64,000 nucleotides of DNA from an uncultured Eubacteriales bacterium (GTDB taxonomy: Bacteria; Bacillota; Clostridia; Oscillospirales; CAG-272), in assembly GCA_934433485.1 (NCBI GenBank), contig CAKRZR010000003.1, positions 124,001 to 188,000 of the forward strand, given 5' to 3'. Numbering within the stretch: position 1 is the stretch's first letter; the number at the start of each line of letters is the position of its first letter. Shown here one piece after another: positions 1 through 8,600 of the stretch. The position numbers and the translations under genes were made by a program. The notes beneath the pieces were generated by a model. It had not been told where the DNA came from. It saw only the letters and a list, made by a program, of their open reading frames with translations, and ran no database searches.

Positions 1-87
1 CATCTCTCCTCTGTCCGACGCGTCGAGGATCGCCTGTAAATTCGTCCCGCCGCCGGAAACAAATACCGCTATCTTTACTTTTTCCAT
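1..87 (-). CDS. purN: Phosphoribosylglycinamide formyltransferase, N-terminal fragment
   Basis: The first 29 codons of PurN, running off the left edge of the window. The enzyme transfers a formyl group from 10-formyltetrahydrofolate to GAR in the third step of purine synthesis. The visible part starts MEKVKIAVFVSGGGTNLQ, containing the family's N-terminal SGxGTNLQ loop that binds substrate phosphate. Its ATG lies one base after the purM TGA, as expected for translational coupling at the end of the purE-F-M-N operon. Family and position agree, so the call is firm although only the start is seen. Confidence 0.93.
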   Translation of the reverse strand, partial: MEKVKIAVFVSGGGTNLQAILDASDRGEM

Positions 88-88
88 A

Positions 89-1135
89 TCACTCGATCAC
101 CACGCCGTCGCCCTCGACGACCTCGCCGAGCACGTACGCGTCCTCGCCGTTTGCCCGGAGGATGGAGAGCGCCTTTTCCGCGTCCTCCTTTGCCGCCGTT
201 ACGCACATGCCAACCCCCATGTTATATGTGTTGAACATGTCGCGCTCGTCGATGTTCCCGGCTTTCTGCAAAAGCGTGAAAATCGGCGGAATCCGGAGAC
301 TTGCCCGGTCGATTTTCGCGCACAAACCAGCCGGCAGCGCACGCGGAATATTCTCGTAGAAGCCGCCGCCCGTGATGTGAGAAATGCCGTGTACCTGCAC
401 CTCGTCGAGCAGTGCCAGAATCGGCTTTACGTAAATGCGCGTGGGCGTGAGCAGGACCTCGCCGAGGCTCTTACCGCCCAGCTCCGCGATCGGCAGGGTC
501 AGATCCTCGTTTGTCACGTCAAATACGCGGCGCACAAGGGAGAAGCCGTTGGAGTGCAGTCCGCTCGACGGCAGGGCGATGAGCACATCCCCAGACCTCG
601 TCCGGTTTTTGTCGATGATCCGGCTCCGATCCGCGATCCCCACCGCAAATCCGGCGAGATCGTACTCGTTCGGGTCCATCAATCCGGGATGCTCCGCCGT
701 TTCTCCACCGACTAAGGCGCATTCCGACTGTACACAGCCCTCCGCCACACCGGACACGATCGCGGCGATCTTCTCCGGAACGTTTTTGCCGCACGCGATG
801 TAATCAAGGAAGAACACCGGCCGCGCGCCGCAGCAGATGATGTCGTTCACGCACATTGCCACGCAGTCGATGCCCACCGTGTCGTGCTTATCCGTCAGAA
901 ACGCGAGCTGAACCTTGGTACCCACGCCGTCTGTGCCGGATACGAGGATCGGGTCGGTGATCCCGTATTTCTTCATGACCGCGCCCACATCGAACATGCC
1001 GCCAAAGCCGCCGATTCCGTCGCATACGCCGGTCACAACGGTACGGGCAATGTGCGCCTTCATCAATTCCACGGCGGTGTATCCGGCGGTGATGTCCACA
1101 CCCGCGTTCTTGTATGCTTCGCTGTAGCTTTTCAT
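89..1135 (-). CDS. purM: Phosphoribosylformylglycinamidine cyclo-ligase (AIR synthetase)
   Basis: Converts FGAM to AIR with ATP, the fifth step of purine synthesis, in the cytosol. The protein has 348 residues, normal for PurM. It shows the N-terminal YKxAGVDI motif, the DGVGTK nucleotide/substrate loop, the GGETAEHPG motif and the HITGGGFYENIPR motif typical of the PurM/PurL/ThiL fold. It lies 12 bases after purF and 1 base before purN on the same strand, preceded by a GAGG ribosome-binding site, so it is expressed as part of the pur operon. Nothing unusual was seen. Confidence 0.97.
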   Translation of the reverse strand: MKSYSEAYKNAGVDITAGYTAVELMKAHIARTVVTGVCDGIGGFGGMFDVGAVMKKYGITDPILVSGTDGVGTKVQLAFLTDKHDTVGIDCVAMCVNDIICCGARPVFFLDYIACGKNVPEKIAAIVSGVAEGCVQSECALVGGETAEHPGLMDPNEYDLAGFAVGIADRSRIIDKNRTRSGDVLIALPSSGLHSNGFSLVRRVFDVTNEDLTLPIAELGGKSLGEVLLTPTRIYVKPILALLDEVQVHGISHITGGGFYENIPRALPAGLCAKIDRASLRIPPIFTLLQKAGNIDERDMFNTYNMGVGMCVTAAKEDAEKALSILRANGEDAYVLGEVVEGDGVVIE

Positions 1136-1147
1136 TCTATCTATACC

Positions 1148-2647
1148 TCAATCCTCGTTATCGTTGTTGTTTTCCTGTACGCGCTTGGTCCACTGTGGTT
1201 TGGATTCGGAGATCTTCGTGTCGTACCGGCTGCGGATGATCTCGTCGGGATGCTCCGTCGGATGCTCTCCGGTAAAGCACGCGCAGCAGAAGCCGTTCTC
1301 CGGGTTGTCCGTCAGGCGCACCACGTCGGCAAGCGGCAGGTAGCCGAGCGAATCCACGTTCAGGATCCGCGCAATCTCGTCGTTCGTGTGCCGGTTGGCA
1401 ATGAGAATATCGCGGGAAGAGATGTCCGTGCCATAGTAGCAGATGTCGACAAACGGCGGCGCGGAGGAACGCATATGCACCTCAAGCGCACCTGCCTGAC
1501 GGAGCAGTCCGACGATGCGCTGACAGGTCGTGCCGCGGACAATGGAGTCGTCCACCATGACCACGCGCTTGCCCTTGACGACGGAGGAGATCGGGTTCAA
1601 TTTGATCCGCACGAGATTCTCTCTCGCCGACTGACCGGGCGCGATGAAGGTTCTGCCGATATACTTGTTCTTGATAAAGCCGACCTCGTAGGGGATGCCG
1701 GACTGCTTCGCGTACCCGATCGCCGCGTCCAGACCGGAATCCGGCACACCGATGACGACATCCGCCTCGACGGGATACGCCTTTGCGAGATACATGCCCG
1801 CGCGCAGTCTCGCCTCATGGACGGAGCAGCCCTCGATGACGGAATCGGGACGGGCGAAATAGATGTGCTCGAATACGCAGAGCCGGTGCGGCTTTTCCCC
1901 GCAATGGTCGCGGATGGAGCGCATGCCGTTTTTGTCGAAAATGAGAATTTCACCGGGATCGATCTCGCGGATGAGCGTAGCTCCCACGGCGTCCAGCGCA
2001 CAGGATTCCGAAGCAATCACGTAAATGCCGTCCTCCCGCTTGCCGTAGCAGAGCGGATGGAAACCGTACGGATCCCGGAACGCGATGAGCTTCTGCGGCG
2101 ACATCACGACGATGGAATACGATCCGACCAGGCGCGTCATGGCTTTGTTGATGCTTTCCTCGATGGAATTGGCGTTCAAGCGTTCCTTGGTGATGAGGTA
2201 GGAGATGATCTCCGCGTCGCTTGTGGTGTGGAAGATCCCGCCGTCCAGCTCCAGCTCGTCCCGCAGCGCGCGGAAGTTGCACAGGGAGCCGTTGTTCGCG
2301 ATCGCCATGCGTCCCTTGATGTGGTTGACGACGATGGGCTGCGCGTTCAGGCGGTCTCCGGTGGTGTTCTTGCCGTATCGCACATGACCGATTGCCATAT
2401 TGCCCTCTCCGAGCTCTGTCAGCCGCGCCGGGGTGAATACGTCGTTGACAAGCCCGTCGTCCTTATAGGAGCGGAACACGCCGTCGTCGTTCACCACAAT
2501 GCCGCAGCTTTCCTGTCCGCGGTGCTGCAGGGCGTACAGACCGTAGTAGGTCAGGGATGATACATGCGCGCCCTCCGGTGCAAACACGCCGAATACGCCG
2601 CATTCTTCTCTCAAATCACTCACTGCTATGCTCTCCTTTTCCATCAT
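1148..2647 (-). CDS. purF: Amidophosphoribosyltransferase (glutamine PRPP amidotransferase)
   Basis: First committed step of purine synthesis: PRPP plus glutamine to phosphoribosylamine. 499 residues. The N-terminal Ntn-hydrolase domain has the EECGVFGV motif, so Cys16 (counting from the first Met) would be the nucleophile released after propeptide removal, as in Bacillus PurF. The C-terminal half has the PRTase loop VVMVDDSIVRGTT. Cysteines in IEGCSV, VDICYYG and GFCCAC match the positions that ligate the [4Fe-4S] cluster of the Gram-positive enzyme. Two adjacent ATGs (2647, 2644) are possible starts. The only good Shine-Dalgarno, GGAGG at 2659-2663, lies inside the palindromic repeat at 2654-2692 (see findings). 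Confidence 0.97.
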   Translation of the reverse strand: MMEKESIAVSDLREECGVFGVFAPEGAHVSSLTYYGLYALQHRGQESCGIVVNDDGVFRSYKDDGLVNDVFTPARLTELGEGNMAIGHVRYGKNTTGDRLNAQPIVVNHIKGRMAIANNGSLCNFRALRDELELDGGIFHTTSDAEIISYLITKERLNANSIEESINKAMTRLVGSYSIVVMSPQKLIAFRDPYGFHPLCYGKREDGIYVIASESCALDAVGATLIREIDPGEILIFDKNGMRSIRDHCGEKPHRLCVFEHIYFARPDSVIEGCSVHEARLRAGMYLAKAYPVEADVVIGVPDSGLDAAIGYAKQSGIPYEVGFIKNKYIGRTFIAPGQSARENLVRIKLNPISSVVKGKRVVMVDDSIVRGTTCQRIVGLLRQAGALEVHMRSSAPPFVDICYYGTDISSRDILIANRHTNDEIARILNVDSLGYLPLADVVRLTDNPENGFCCACFTGEHPTEHPDEIIRSRYDTKISESKPQWTKRVQENNNDNED

Positions 2648-2653
2648 TCACTT

Positions 2654-2692
2654 GGAAGCCTCCGATTTCAGGTAATTTTTTCAGAGGCTTCC
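2654..2692. repeat. Palindromic repeat, copy A (purE-purF gap)
   Basis: A 39-base element with perfect 9-base arms (GGAAGCCTC at 2654-2662, GAGGCTTCC at 2684-2692) around a 21-base loop containing the core GATTTCAGGTA. The same core and arms recur at 61072-61111 and, in the other orientation and more degenerate, at 45176-45216. Here it lies in the transcribed gap between purE and purF and carries the purF ribosome-binding site in one arm. It could be a mini-MITE (two fused inverted ends) or a REP-like hairpin; no target-site duplication was evident. Confidence 0.75.
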
Positions 2693-2767
2693 TCGGTTTG
2701 TATGCGAAAAATACGCAGCGACAGAGCGGTTCCCACAATAGGACGCACCTGTCCTGCGTATTGTTTA

Positions 2768-3262
2768 TCATTGAAATCTTTCCCGCAGCGCCGCGTCCTT
2801 CGCAAGCACCGTTTCAGCACCAATCCGGCGCGCGTCCCGGATTTTCTCCGCAAGCGCTGCATCCGACAGCGCAAGGATCTGACATGCGAGATGCGCGGCG
2901 TTCGCGGCACCGTTCAACGCGACCGTAGCCACAGGGATCCCAGAGGGCATCTGCACCGTGGACAGCAGCGCGTCCAATCCGTCGAGCATACCGCCCTTTA
3001 CAGGAATGCCGATCACGGGCAGAATCGTATTCGCGGCACAGGCGCCGGCAAGATGCGCAGCCATACCCGCGGCGGCAATCACAACGCCATAACCGTCCGC
3101 TTCCAGACCGGACACAAATTCCGCGGTCTCCACCGGCGTGCGATGCGCGGACAAAACACGCGCGGTATACGGCACGCCATAGCCGTCCAGCACCGCAAAA
3201 GCCTTTTCCACCACCGGGAGATCGCTGTCACTGCCCATCAGAATCGCAACCTTCTTCGCCAT
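2768..3262 (-). CDS. purE: N5-carboxyaminoimidazole ribonucleotide mutase
   Basis: Class I PurE of 164 residues, interconverting N5-CAIR and CAIR. It has the N-terminal MGSDSDLPV motif, the SAHRTP motif with the catalytic His, and the [14 protein letters not shown] and [28 protein letters not shown] segments of the family. The start ATG has a GGAGG ribosome-binding site nine bases upstream. It is the first gene of the pur operon; about 260 bases upstream lies a promoter followed by a ZTP riboswitch and an intrinsic terminator, so the whole operon should respond to ZTP/ZMP. No purK was seen in the window. Confidence 0.97.
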   Translation of the reverse strand: MAKKVAILMGSDSDLPVVEKAFAVLDGYGVPYTARVLSAHRTPVETAEFVSGLEADGYGVVIAAAGMAAHLAGACAANTILPVIGIPVKGGMLDGLDALLSTVQMPSGIPVATVALNGAANAAHLACQILALSDAALAEKIRDARRIGAETVLAKDAALRERFQ

Positions 3263-3342
3263 TTCTATCCTCCATACAACGCATTTTCTGTAATCAAACG
3301 AAAAAAGGACATACCGATCCCCTGTAACCGGAGCATTGGTGT

Positions 3343-3366
3343 CAAAAAACTACCCGGCGAACCGGG
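3343..3366 (-). terminator. Intrinsic terminator of the ZTP-riboswitch expression platform
   Basis: Hairpin with CCCGG/CCGGG arms (3362-3366 and 3353-3357 as read on the plus strand), a four-base loop, then TAG and six T on the minus strand. It lies between the ZTP aptamer and purE, 80 bases before the purE start, so it is the likely switch point. A second imperfect stem (around 3386-3406) lies between aptamer and terminator and may take part in the alternative fold. Confidence 0.8.
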
Positions 3367-3421
3367 AATTCACAGAGATACCGGAATGCGCGGAATTTCC
3401 ACGCGGTTACAGAATACGGAA

Positions 3422-3525
3422 TGCCCAGACGGACGGCAGCGCGAGACAAAGCCCACGCGATCCTCTCCGCTTCACGCAGTTCCCTGCCACAGACCATGCG
3501 TCCGCTTTCCGTCAGTCACGGAGAG
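3422..3525 (-). promoter_or_regulatory. ZTP (pfl) riboswitch aptamer upstream of purE
   Basis: On the minus strand the region reads with P1 arms CTCTCC (3520-3525) and GGAGAG (3463-3468), the conserved core GTGACTGACGG (3509-3519) directly after the first arm, and the conserved 3' pseudoknot half CCGTCTGGGCA (3422-3432). These are the hallmark segments of the pfl/ZTP class, which senses ZTP/ZMP when folate is short and switches on purine and one-carbon genes. It sits just downstream of a strong promoter (-10 at 3535-3540) and upstream of a terminator and purE, the usual arrangement for this class. Confidence 0.92.
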
Positions 3526-3534
3526 TACACCTAT

Positions 3535-3563
3535 ATTATACCGGATTTCCGTTTTTTCGTCAA
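3535..3563 (-). promoter_or_regulatory. Sigma-A-type promoter of the pur operon
   Basis: Minus-strand -35 TTGACG (3558-3563), 17-base spacer, perfect -10 TATAAT (3535-3540). The predicted start lies just before the ZTP aptamer. Confidence 0.88.
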
Positions 3564-3651
3564 GAGGTATGGGAAAAGAATTTTTCTCTGCATGGAGCGC
3601 GGTCTTTGGCGCATTTTCACACACCTCGCCCTGCGGACACGCAAAAAAAAC

Positions 3652-3680
3652 TTGACTTTCCGTGTACAGGGTGATACAAT
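3652..3680 (+). promoter_or_regulatory. Promoter of the larA-like gene
   Basis: Plus-strand -35 TTGACT (3652-3657), 17-base spacer, -10 TACAAT (3675-3680). The gene starts at 3759, giving a leader of about 70 bases. With the divergent pur promoter and riboswitch this explains most of the 496-base gap between purE and the next gene. Confidence 0.82.
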
Positions 3681-3758
3681 AGCAGTATCGTATGATGGAA
3701 TAGTGTTGCGGTATACATGACGGTGTACCGCGACTGCAATAGAAAGGATGTACTTATT

Positions 3759-5006
3759 ATGGAGTATACATGCCGTACCGGTTTGTCCGACGACTCGATC
3801 CGCTATCTTTTGAGACAGGCGGTCGCCGGGAAAAAGCTATCCAAAATCCTCCTTCTGCCGCCCGACTTTACACGGATGTACAGCGGCGCCGGCAAGATCG
3901 TGGCGATGCTGTGGGACATGCTTGCCGACCACTGCCAGATCGACGTGATGCCCGCGCTCGGCACCCATGTACCGATGACGCGCGAGGAATGCGAGACGTT
4001 CTTTGAGGGCAGAGTGCCGTACGAATCGCTCCTTGTCCACAATTGGCGCACCGATGTGGTCAAGATCGGTGAGGTGCCCGGCTCGTTCGTGGAGGAAGTA
4101 TCCGAAGGACTGGTAAAAACCCCCATCAATGTGGAGGTCAACCGCCGCCTTCTCGACAAGTCCTACGACGCGATCTTCTCCATCGGACAGGTGGTGCCAC
4201 ACGAGGTCGTCGGGATGGCGAACTACTCGAAGAACATCTTTGTCGGCTGCGGCGGCTCGTCGATGATCAACGCGTCCCACATGCTCGGCGCTTTCTACGG
4301 TCTGGAACGGATCATGGGTAAGGACTTCTCCCCGGTGCGCAAGGTCTTCGACTACGCGGAGGAACACTTCCTTGCCGAGATCCCGCTGACCTACATCCTC
4401 ACCTGCACGACGAACACGGGCGACAAAACGAACATCCACGGTCTCTACATCGGCAGAGAGCGGCGTGAATTTGAAAAAGCCGTCGCGCAGAGCCAGCAGC
4501 TCAACCTCATCCACATGGACAAGCCCTTCCAAAAGGTCGTTGTCTACCTTGATCCGCGTGAATTTAAAAGCACATGGCTCGGCAACAAATCCATCTACCG
4601 CACCAGAATGGCGATCGCGGACGGCGGCGAGCTGATCGTTCTCGCACCCGGTGTGGACAAATTCGGCGAGGATCCCGAAAACGACCGGCTGATCCGCAAG
4701 TACGGCTACTGCGGCAGAGAAAAGGTACTGGAGCTGGTCGACCGTCCGGAATGCGGCGATCTGCGCGAGAATCTCTCGGTGGCGGCACATCTCATCCACG
4801 GCTCCTCCGACGGACGCTTCCACATAACGTACTGCACGACCCATCTGACCGGCGACGAGGTACGCAGCGTATGCTTTGGGTACATGCCATATGAAGAAGC
4901 GTCAAAGAAATACGATCCCGCGGTGCTGACGGACGGCTATCACGAAATCGATGGCGAGGAGATCTTCTATATCAGCAATCCCGCGCTCGGACTGTGGTCG
5001 CTGTGA
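3759..5006 (+). CDS. LarA-family (DUF2088) lactate racemase-like protein
   Basis: 415 residues from the ATG at 3759, chosen because AGAAAGGA lies just upstream and the longer frame would start only about 30 bases after the -10. It matches the LarA N-terminal domain: PPDFTR (34-39), GTHVPMT (68-74) and VVPHEVVGMANYSKNIFVG (145-163). His70, His148, Lys158 and His174 keep the spacing of LarA His108, His174, Lys184 and His200 (10 and 16 residues between the last three), the residues that hold and use the nickel-pincer cofactor. The real substrate could be another 2-hydroxy acid. No larB, larC or larE is nearby. The PHP gene follows 11 bases later. Confidence 0.75.
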   Translation: MEYTCRTGLSDDSIRYLLRQAVAGKKLSKILLLPPDFTRMYSGAGKIVAMLWDMLADHCQIDVMPALGTHVPMTREECETFFEGRVPYESLLVHNWRTDVVKIGEVPGSFVEEVSEGLVKTPINVEVNRRLLDKSYDAIFSIGQVVPHEVVGMANYSKNIFVGCGGSSMINASHMLGAFYGLERIMGKDFSPVRKVFDYAEEHFLAEIPLTYILTCTTNTGDKTNIHGLYIGRERREFEKAVAQSQQLNLIHMDKPFQKVVVYLDPREFKSTWLGNKSIYRTRMAIADGGELIVLAPGVDKFGEDPENDRLIRKYGYCGREKVLELVDRPECGDLRENLSVAAHLIHGSSDGRFHITYCTTHLTGDEVRSVCFGYMPYEEASKKYDPAVLTDGYHEIDGEEIFYISNPALGLWSL

Positions 5007-5017
5007 GAGGATACCAT

Positions 5018-5851
5018 ATGGATAGAATCGATCTGCACACGCACTCCACCTGCTCGGACGGCTCAATGACCCCTGCGGAGCTGGTCCATCACGCGAAAGA
5101 ATCCGGACTTTGCGCGATGGCATTGTCCGATCACGACACAGTGTCCGGTGTGGACGAGGCGATGGCGACGGGACGTGAGTTCGGCATAGAGGTGATCCCG
5201 GCGATCGAGCTGTCCGCGGTATCCGCTACGGAGACGCACATCCTCGGCTACTTCATCGACCCGCACGCGCCGGAGCTGGTACACGCGCTCGGGAGAATCC
5301 GGGACATTCGCGTGGAACGGCTGACGGAGACGTGCGAGATGCTGCGGCAGCACGATATTGCCGTATCCATGGACGAGGTACGCGCCACAGCCGGCGGTGG
5401 GGTACTTTGCAGAGCGCATATCGCCAAAATCATGACGGAAAAGGGATACGCCGAAAGTCCCCGCGACGCCTTCAACCGATGGCTGAACGTCGGTTGTCCG
5501 TGCTATTCCGAGACGCAGGCGATCACGGACGAGGAGGCGATCGCCCTCATCCGTTCTGCAGGCGGCGACGCGTATCTCGCGCATCTGCATCTGACAAAGC
5601 TGCCGGACGACCGGCTCGACGCGTTTGTGGCACGGCTGGCAGCGGCAGGATTACACGGTCTTGAGGGCTATTACACGGATTACACGGCGGACATGGCGGA
5701 GAAGTACCGGGCGCTCGCGAAAAAATACCATCTCGCGATCTCCGGCGGCACGGATTTTCACGGGAGCTTCAAGCCGCACATCGCAATCGGGCGCGGACTG
5801 GGGAACATGGAGATCCCCTACGCGGTGCTCGAAGCGATGAAGCAAAGATAA
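5018..5851 (+). CDS. PHP-domain phosphoesterase (RNase AM/YciV-like)
   Basis: 277 residues. The start at 5018 gives MDRIDLHTHSTCSDGS, the classic PHP metal-binding opening (HxH at 7 and 9, then CSDGS), and has GAGAGG upstream. ALSDHDTV and the late TDFHGS motif supply further metal ligands. The closest well-known relatives are E. coli YciV/TrpH, a 5'-3' exonuclease acting on short RNAs and 3',5'-nucleotide bisphosphates; that activity is inferred. It is co-directional and 11 bases after the LarA-like gene, so probably cotranscribed. Confidence 0.82.
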   Translation: MDRIDLHTHSTCSDGSMTPAELVHHAKESGLCAMALSDHDTVSGVDEAMATGREFGIEVIPAIELSAVSATETHILGYFIDPHAPELVHALGRIRDIRVERLTETCEMLRQHDIAVSMDEVRATAGGGVLCRAHIAKIMTEKGYAESPRDAFNRWLNVGCPCYSETQAITDEEAIALIRSAGGDAYLAHLHLTKLPDDRLDAFVARLAAAGLHGLEGYYTDYTADMAEKYRALAKKYHLAISGGTDFHGSFKPHIAIGRGLGNMEIPYAVLEAMKQR

Positions 5852-5885
5852 ATACTGTACTTCTACATATAAGGAGAGAAAGACA

Positions 5886-7340
5886 ATGAAAAAAGCGGAT
5901 ATCGGCATGATCGGCATGGCGGTCATGGGAGAAAATCTGTCGATGAACATGGAGCGGCACGGCTTCACGGTCGCCTGCTACGACGTGTGGGACGGCGTGG
6001 TGGATAAGTTCATGGAGGGCAGAGGCAAGGGGCACAACTTTATCGGCTGTCACTCGTTCAAAGAGCTGGTGGACAGTCTGGAAAAGCCGCGCAAGATCAT
6101 GATGATGATCCGTGCAGGCGCGCCTGTGGATGAGACGATCGCCAAGCTCCTGCCGCTTCTCGACAAGGGCGACATTCTCATCGACGGCGGCAACTCGCAC
6201 TTCCCGGACACGGCACGCCGCTGCAAGGAAGTGGAGGCAGCGGGCATGCTGTACATCGGCACGGGCGTATCCGGCGGCGCGGAGGGCGCGTTCATCGGTC
6301 CTTCCATGATGCCGGGCGGATCTCCTGCCGCGTGGCCCGAGGTCAAGCCGATCCTGCAGGCGATCTGCGCGAAGGTGGACGACGGTTCGCCGTGCTGCGA
6401 CTGGGTCGGGGAAGGCGGCGCCGGTCACTTTGTGAAGATGGTGCACAACGGGATCGAATACGGCGACATGCAGCTCATCTGCGAAGTGTACCAGATCATG
6501 CGGGACTATCTCGGCATGACGGCGGACGAAATGCACGCGGTATTCGCGGACTGGAACGAGGGCGTGCTCGACAGCTACCTCATCGGGATCACCTCGGACA
6601 TTCTCACGCGCAAGGACACGGACGGGACGCCGCTTGTGGAAAAGATCCTCGACACGGCGGGACAGAAAGGCACCGGCAAGTGGACGGGCATCGCAGCGCT
6701 GGACGAGGGTGTGCCGCTGACGCTCATCGGTGAAGCGGTATTCGCGCGTTGTCTCAGCGCCATCAAGGAAGAGCGTGTGGCAGCGTCGAAGATCCTCTCC
6801 GGACCTGTCGCGAAGTTCACCGGCGACCGCAAGGCATTCATCGCGGATCTCAAGAGCGCGCTCTACGCGTCGAAGATCGTATCCTACGCGCAGGGCTACA
6901 CGCTGATGCGGACTGCCGCCAAGACCTACGGCTGGAATCTCAACTACGGCGGAATCGCCCTGATGTGGCGCGGCGGCTGCATCATCCGCAGCGTATTCCT
7001 CGGCAAGATCAAGGAAGCCTTTGACGCGGATCCGGAGCTGACAAATCTCCTGACCACACCGTACTTCCACGCCGCCATCGACGAAGCGCAGGCTGGCTGG
7101 AGACGGGTATGCGCCGCCGCTTGTCTTGCCGGGATCCCGATGCCTGCCATGACCTCCGCCCTTGCCTACTACGACGGCTATCGCTGCGAACGGCTGCCGG
7201 CAAATCTTCTCCAGGCGCAGCGCGACTATTTCGGCGCGCACACCTACGAACGGATCGATGCTCCGCGCGGCGAATTTTTCCACACCGACTGGAACGACGG
7301 AGAAGTCGGCACGACGGCTTCCACGCAGTACAACGCATAA
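5886..7340 (+). CDS. gnd: 6-phosphogluconate dehydrogenase, decarboxylating
   Basis: 484 residues, the long GndA-type length. The Rossmann loop near the N-terminus (IGMIGMAVMGENLSMNME) is followed by the DGGNSHFPDT and GTGVSGGAEGAFIGPSMMPGG motifs, then GAGHFVKMVHNGIEYGDMQ, which contains the catalytic Lys and Asn of the family. It oxidises 6-phosphogluconate to ribulose 5-phosphate with NAD(P)+. AAGGAGAG lies before the ATG. It is followed on the same strand by a sugar kinase, consistent with a sugar-acid/pentose-phosphate module that also feeds PRPP. Confidence 0.96.
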   Translation: MKKADIGMIGMAVMGENLSMNMERHGFTVACYDVWDGVVDKFMEGRGKGHNFIGCHSFKELVDSLEKPRKIMMMIRAGAPVDETIAKLLPLLDKGDILIDGGNSHFPDTARRCKEVEAAGMLYIGTGVSGGAEGAFIGPSMMPGGSPAAWPEVKPILQAICAKVDDGSPCCDWVGEGGAGHFVKMVHNGIEYGDMQLICEVYQIMRDYLGMTADEMHAVFADWNEGVLDSYLIGITSDILTRKDTDGTPLVEKILDTAGQKGTGKWTGIAALDEGVPLTLIGEAVFARCLSAIKEERVAASKILSGPVAKFTGDRKAFIADLKSALYASKIVSYAQGYTLMRTAAKTYGWNLNYGGIALMWRGGCIIRSVFLGKIKEAFDADPELTNLLTTPYFHAAIDEAQAGWRRVCAAACLAGIPMPAMTSALAYYDGYRCERLPANLLQAQRDYFGAHTYERIDAPRGEFFHTDWNDGEVGTTASTQYNA

Positions 7341-7438
7341 AGGAACGCGTGGGGACAGTCATTTAGCCCCGGTAAAACCATTGGAGCAACAGTACAAACA
7401 GTGCGCCTCTTTTGAGGTATATACGAAAGGAATAAGCT

Positions 7439-8512
7439 ATGCAATTACGTGAAAACTGCAAATACGCCATTGTGGTGCCGACAAGCATGGGCGTGCGGAT
7501 CTGCCCTATGAACGGACAGCCGGTACAGTCCTCGGATACCTTCTTCATGCAGGCGACGAGCGCGGAATCGAATGTGATCTCCGTAGCGTCCTATCTCGGC
7601 ATGAAAACGAAGGTTCTTACAACCTTTGTAAAGGACAGCCCGATCGCGGACTTCATCAAGCGGAATCTCCGTTCGCGCGGGATCGATTACGAAGGAGCGG
7701 AGGTGGAACAGGGCGGTCCATGGGGATACCGGCACCAGTTCAACATCGCGGACAGTGGCTACGGCTCCCGTGGTCCCCGTGTCTGCAACGACAGAGCGGG
7801 CGAGGTCGGCAGAACGCTGAACATCAAGGATTTTGACGTGGATCGCATTTTCGGCACAGAGGGCGTGCAGATCCTCCATTTGTCCGGGCTGATCGGCGCG
7901 CTTTCTCCGGAGACGAGCCAGTTCTGTCTGGAGCTTGCGAGAGCGGCACGGAAATACGGCACGCGCATCTCCTTTGACTTAAACTATCGCGCGTCCTTCT
8001 GGAAAAATAGAGAAACAGAGCTGCGCGCGATTTTCACGGAAATCGCGTCTATCGCGGACATTCTGGTCGGCAACGAGGAGGACTTCCAGCTTGCCCTCGG
8101 GATGAAAGGTCCGGAAGCGGGCGGCAAGGATCTCGCGTCCAAGATCGACAGCTTCAAGGAAATGATCGGCGAAGTGAAAAAGTCCTTCCCGAACGCGGAG
8201 GTATTCGCGACCACGCTGCGGCAGGTCGTAAACGTGAACAGCCACATCTGGGGCGCGATTCTGCTCGCCGGGGACGAATGGCACATCGCACAGCCGCGTG
8301 AGATCCACGTGCTCGACCGGATCGGCGGCGGCGACGGCTTTGTGGGTGGTCTCCTGTACGCGATTCTCAAGGGTTGGGAATCCGAAAAATGGGTACAGTT
8401 CGGCTGGGCATCGGGCGCGCTGGCCACAACGTTCCTCACCGACTACGGTCAGCCGGCGGATGAAGAGCAGATCTGGTCGATCTGGGGCGGCAACGCGCGG
8501 GTCAAGAGATAA
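7439..8512 (+). CDS. PfkB-family sugar kinase, KdgK-like
   Basis: 357 residues of ribokinase (PfkB) fold. Residues near 180 (SFDLNYRASFW) match the motif of 2-keto-3-deoxygluconate kinases, NEEDF is the strand seen in the same group, and DRIGGGDGF near 290 replaces the usual GAGD anion-hole/catalytic motif; the Asp base is kept. The likely reaction is ATP-dependent phosphorylation of a keto-deoxy sugar acid or related sugar. It lies 98 bases after gnd, with GAAAGGA before the ATG. The exact substrate cannot be told from sequence alone. Confidence 0.72.
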   Translation: MQLRENCKYAIVVPTSMGVRICPMNGQPVQSSDTFFMQATSAESNVISVASYLGMKTKVLTTFVKDSPIADFIKRNLRSRGIDYEGAEVEQGGPWGYRHQFNIADSGYGSRGPRVCNDRAGEVGRTLNIKDFDVDRIFGTEGVQILHLSGLIGALSPETSQFCLELARAARKYGTRISFDLNYRASFWKNRETELRAIFTEIASIADILVGNEEDFQLALGMKGPEAGGKDLASKIDSFKEMIGEVKKSFPNAEVFATTLRQVVNVNSHIWGAILLAGDEWHIAQPREIHVLDRIGGGDGFVGGLLYAILKGWESEKWVQFGWASGALATTFLTDYGQPADEEQIWSIWGGNARVKR

Positions 8513-8535
8513 ACGACAACGAAGTACAGCGAAAC

Positions 8536-8579
8536 GAGGGAAAGATCACCAGAACGCGGATTCCGGCAGTCTTTCCCTC
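8536..8579 (+). terminator. Hairpin after the PfkB kinase (weak terminator or attenuator)
   Basis: GAGGGAAAGA (8536-8545) and TCTTTCCCTC (8570-8579) form a 10-base stem with a 24-base loop. There is no good T-run after it, so it may only reduce read-through or stabilise the upstream mRNA. Confidence 0.4.
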
Positions 8580-8600
8580 CTTTGCGGATAAGGACAAAAC

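Noticed and set aside
884..2560. A 558-codon open frame on the plus strand across purF and purM
   Set aside because: It is exactly antisense to two certain genes, has an Arg/His/Val-rich composition with no domain, and reflects GC-biased codon use.
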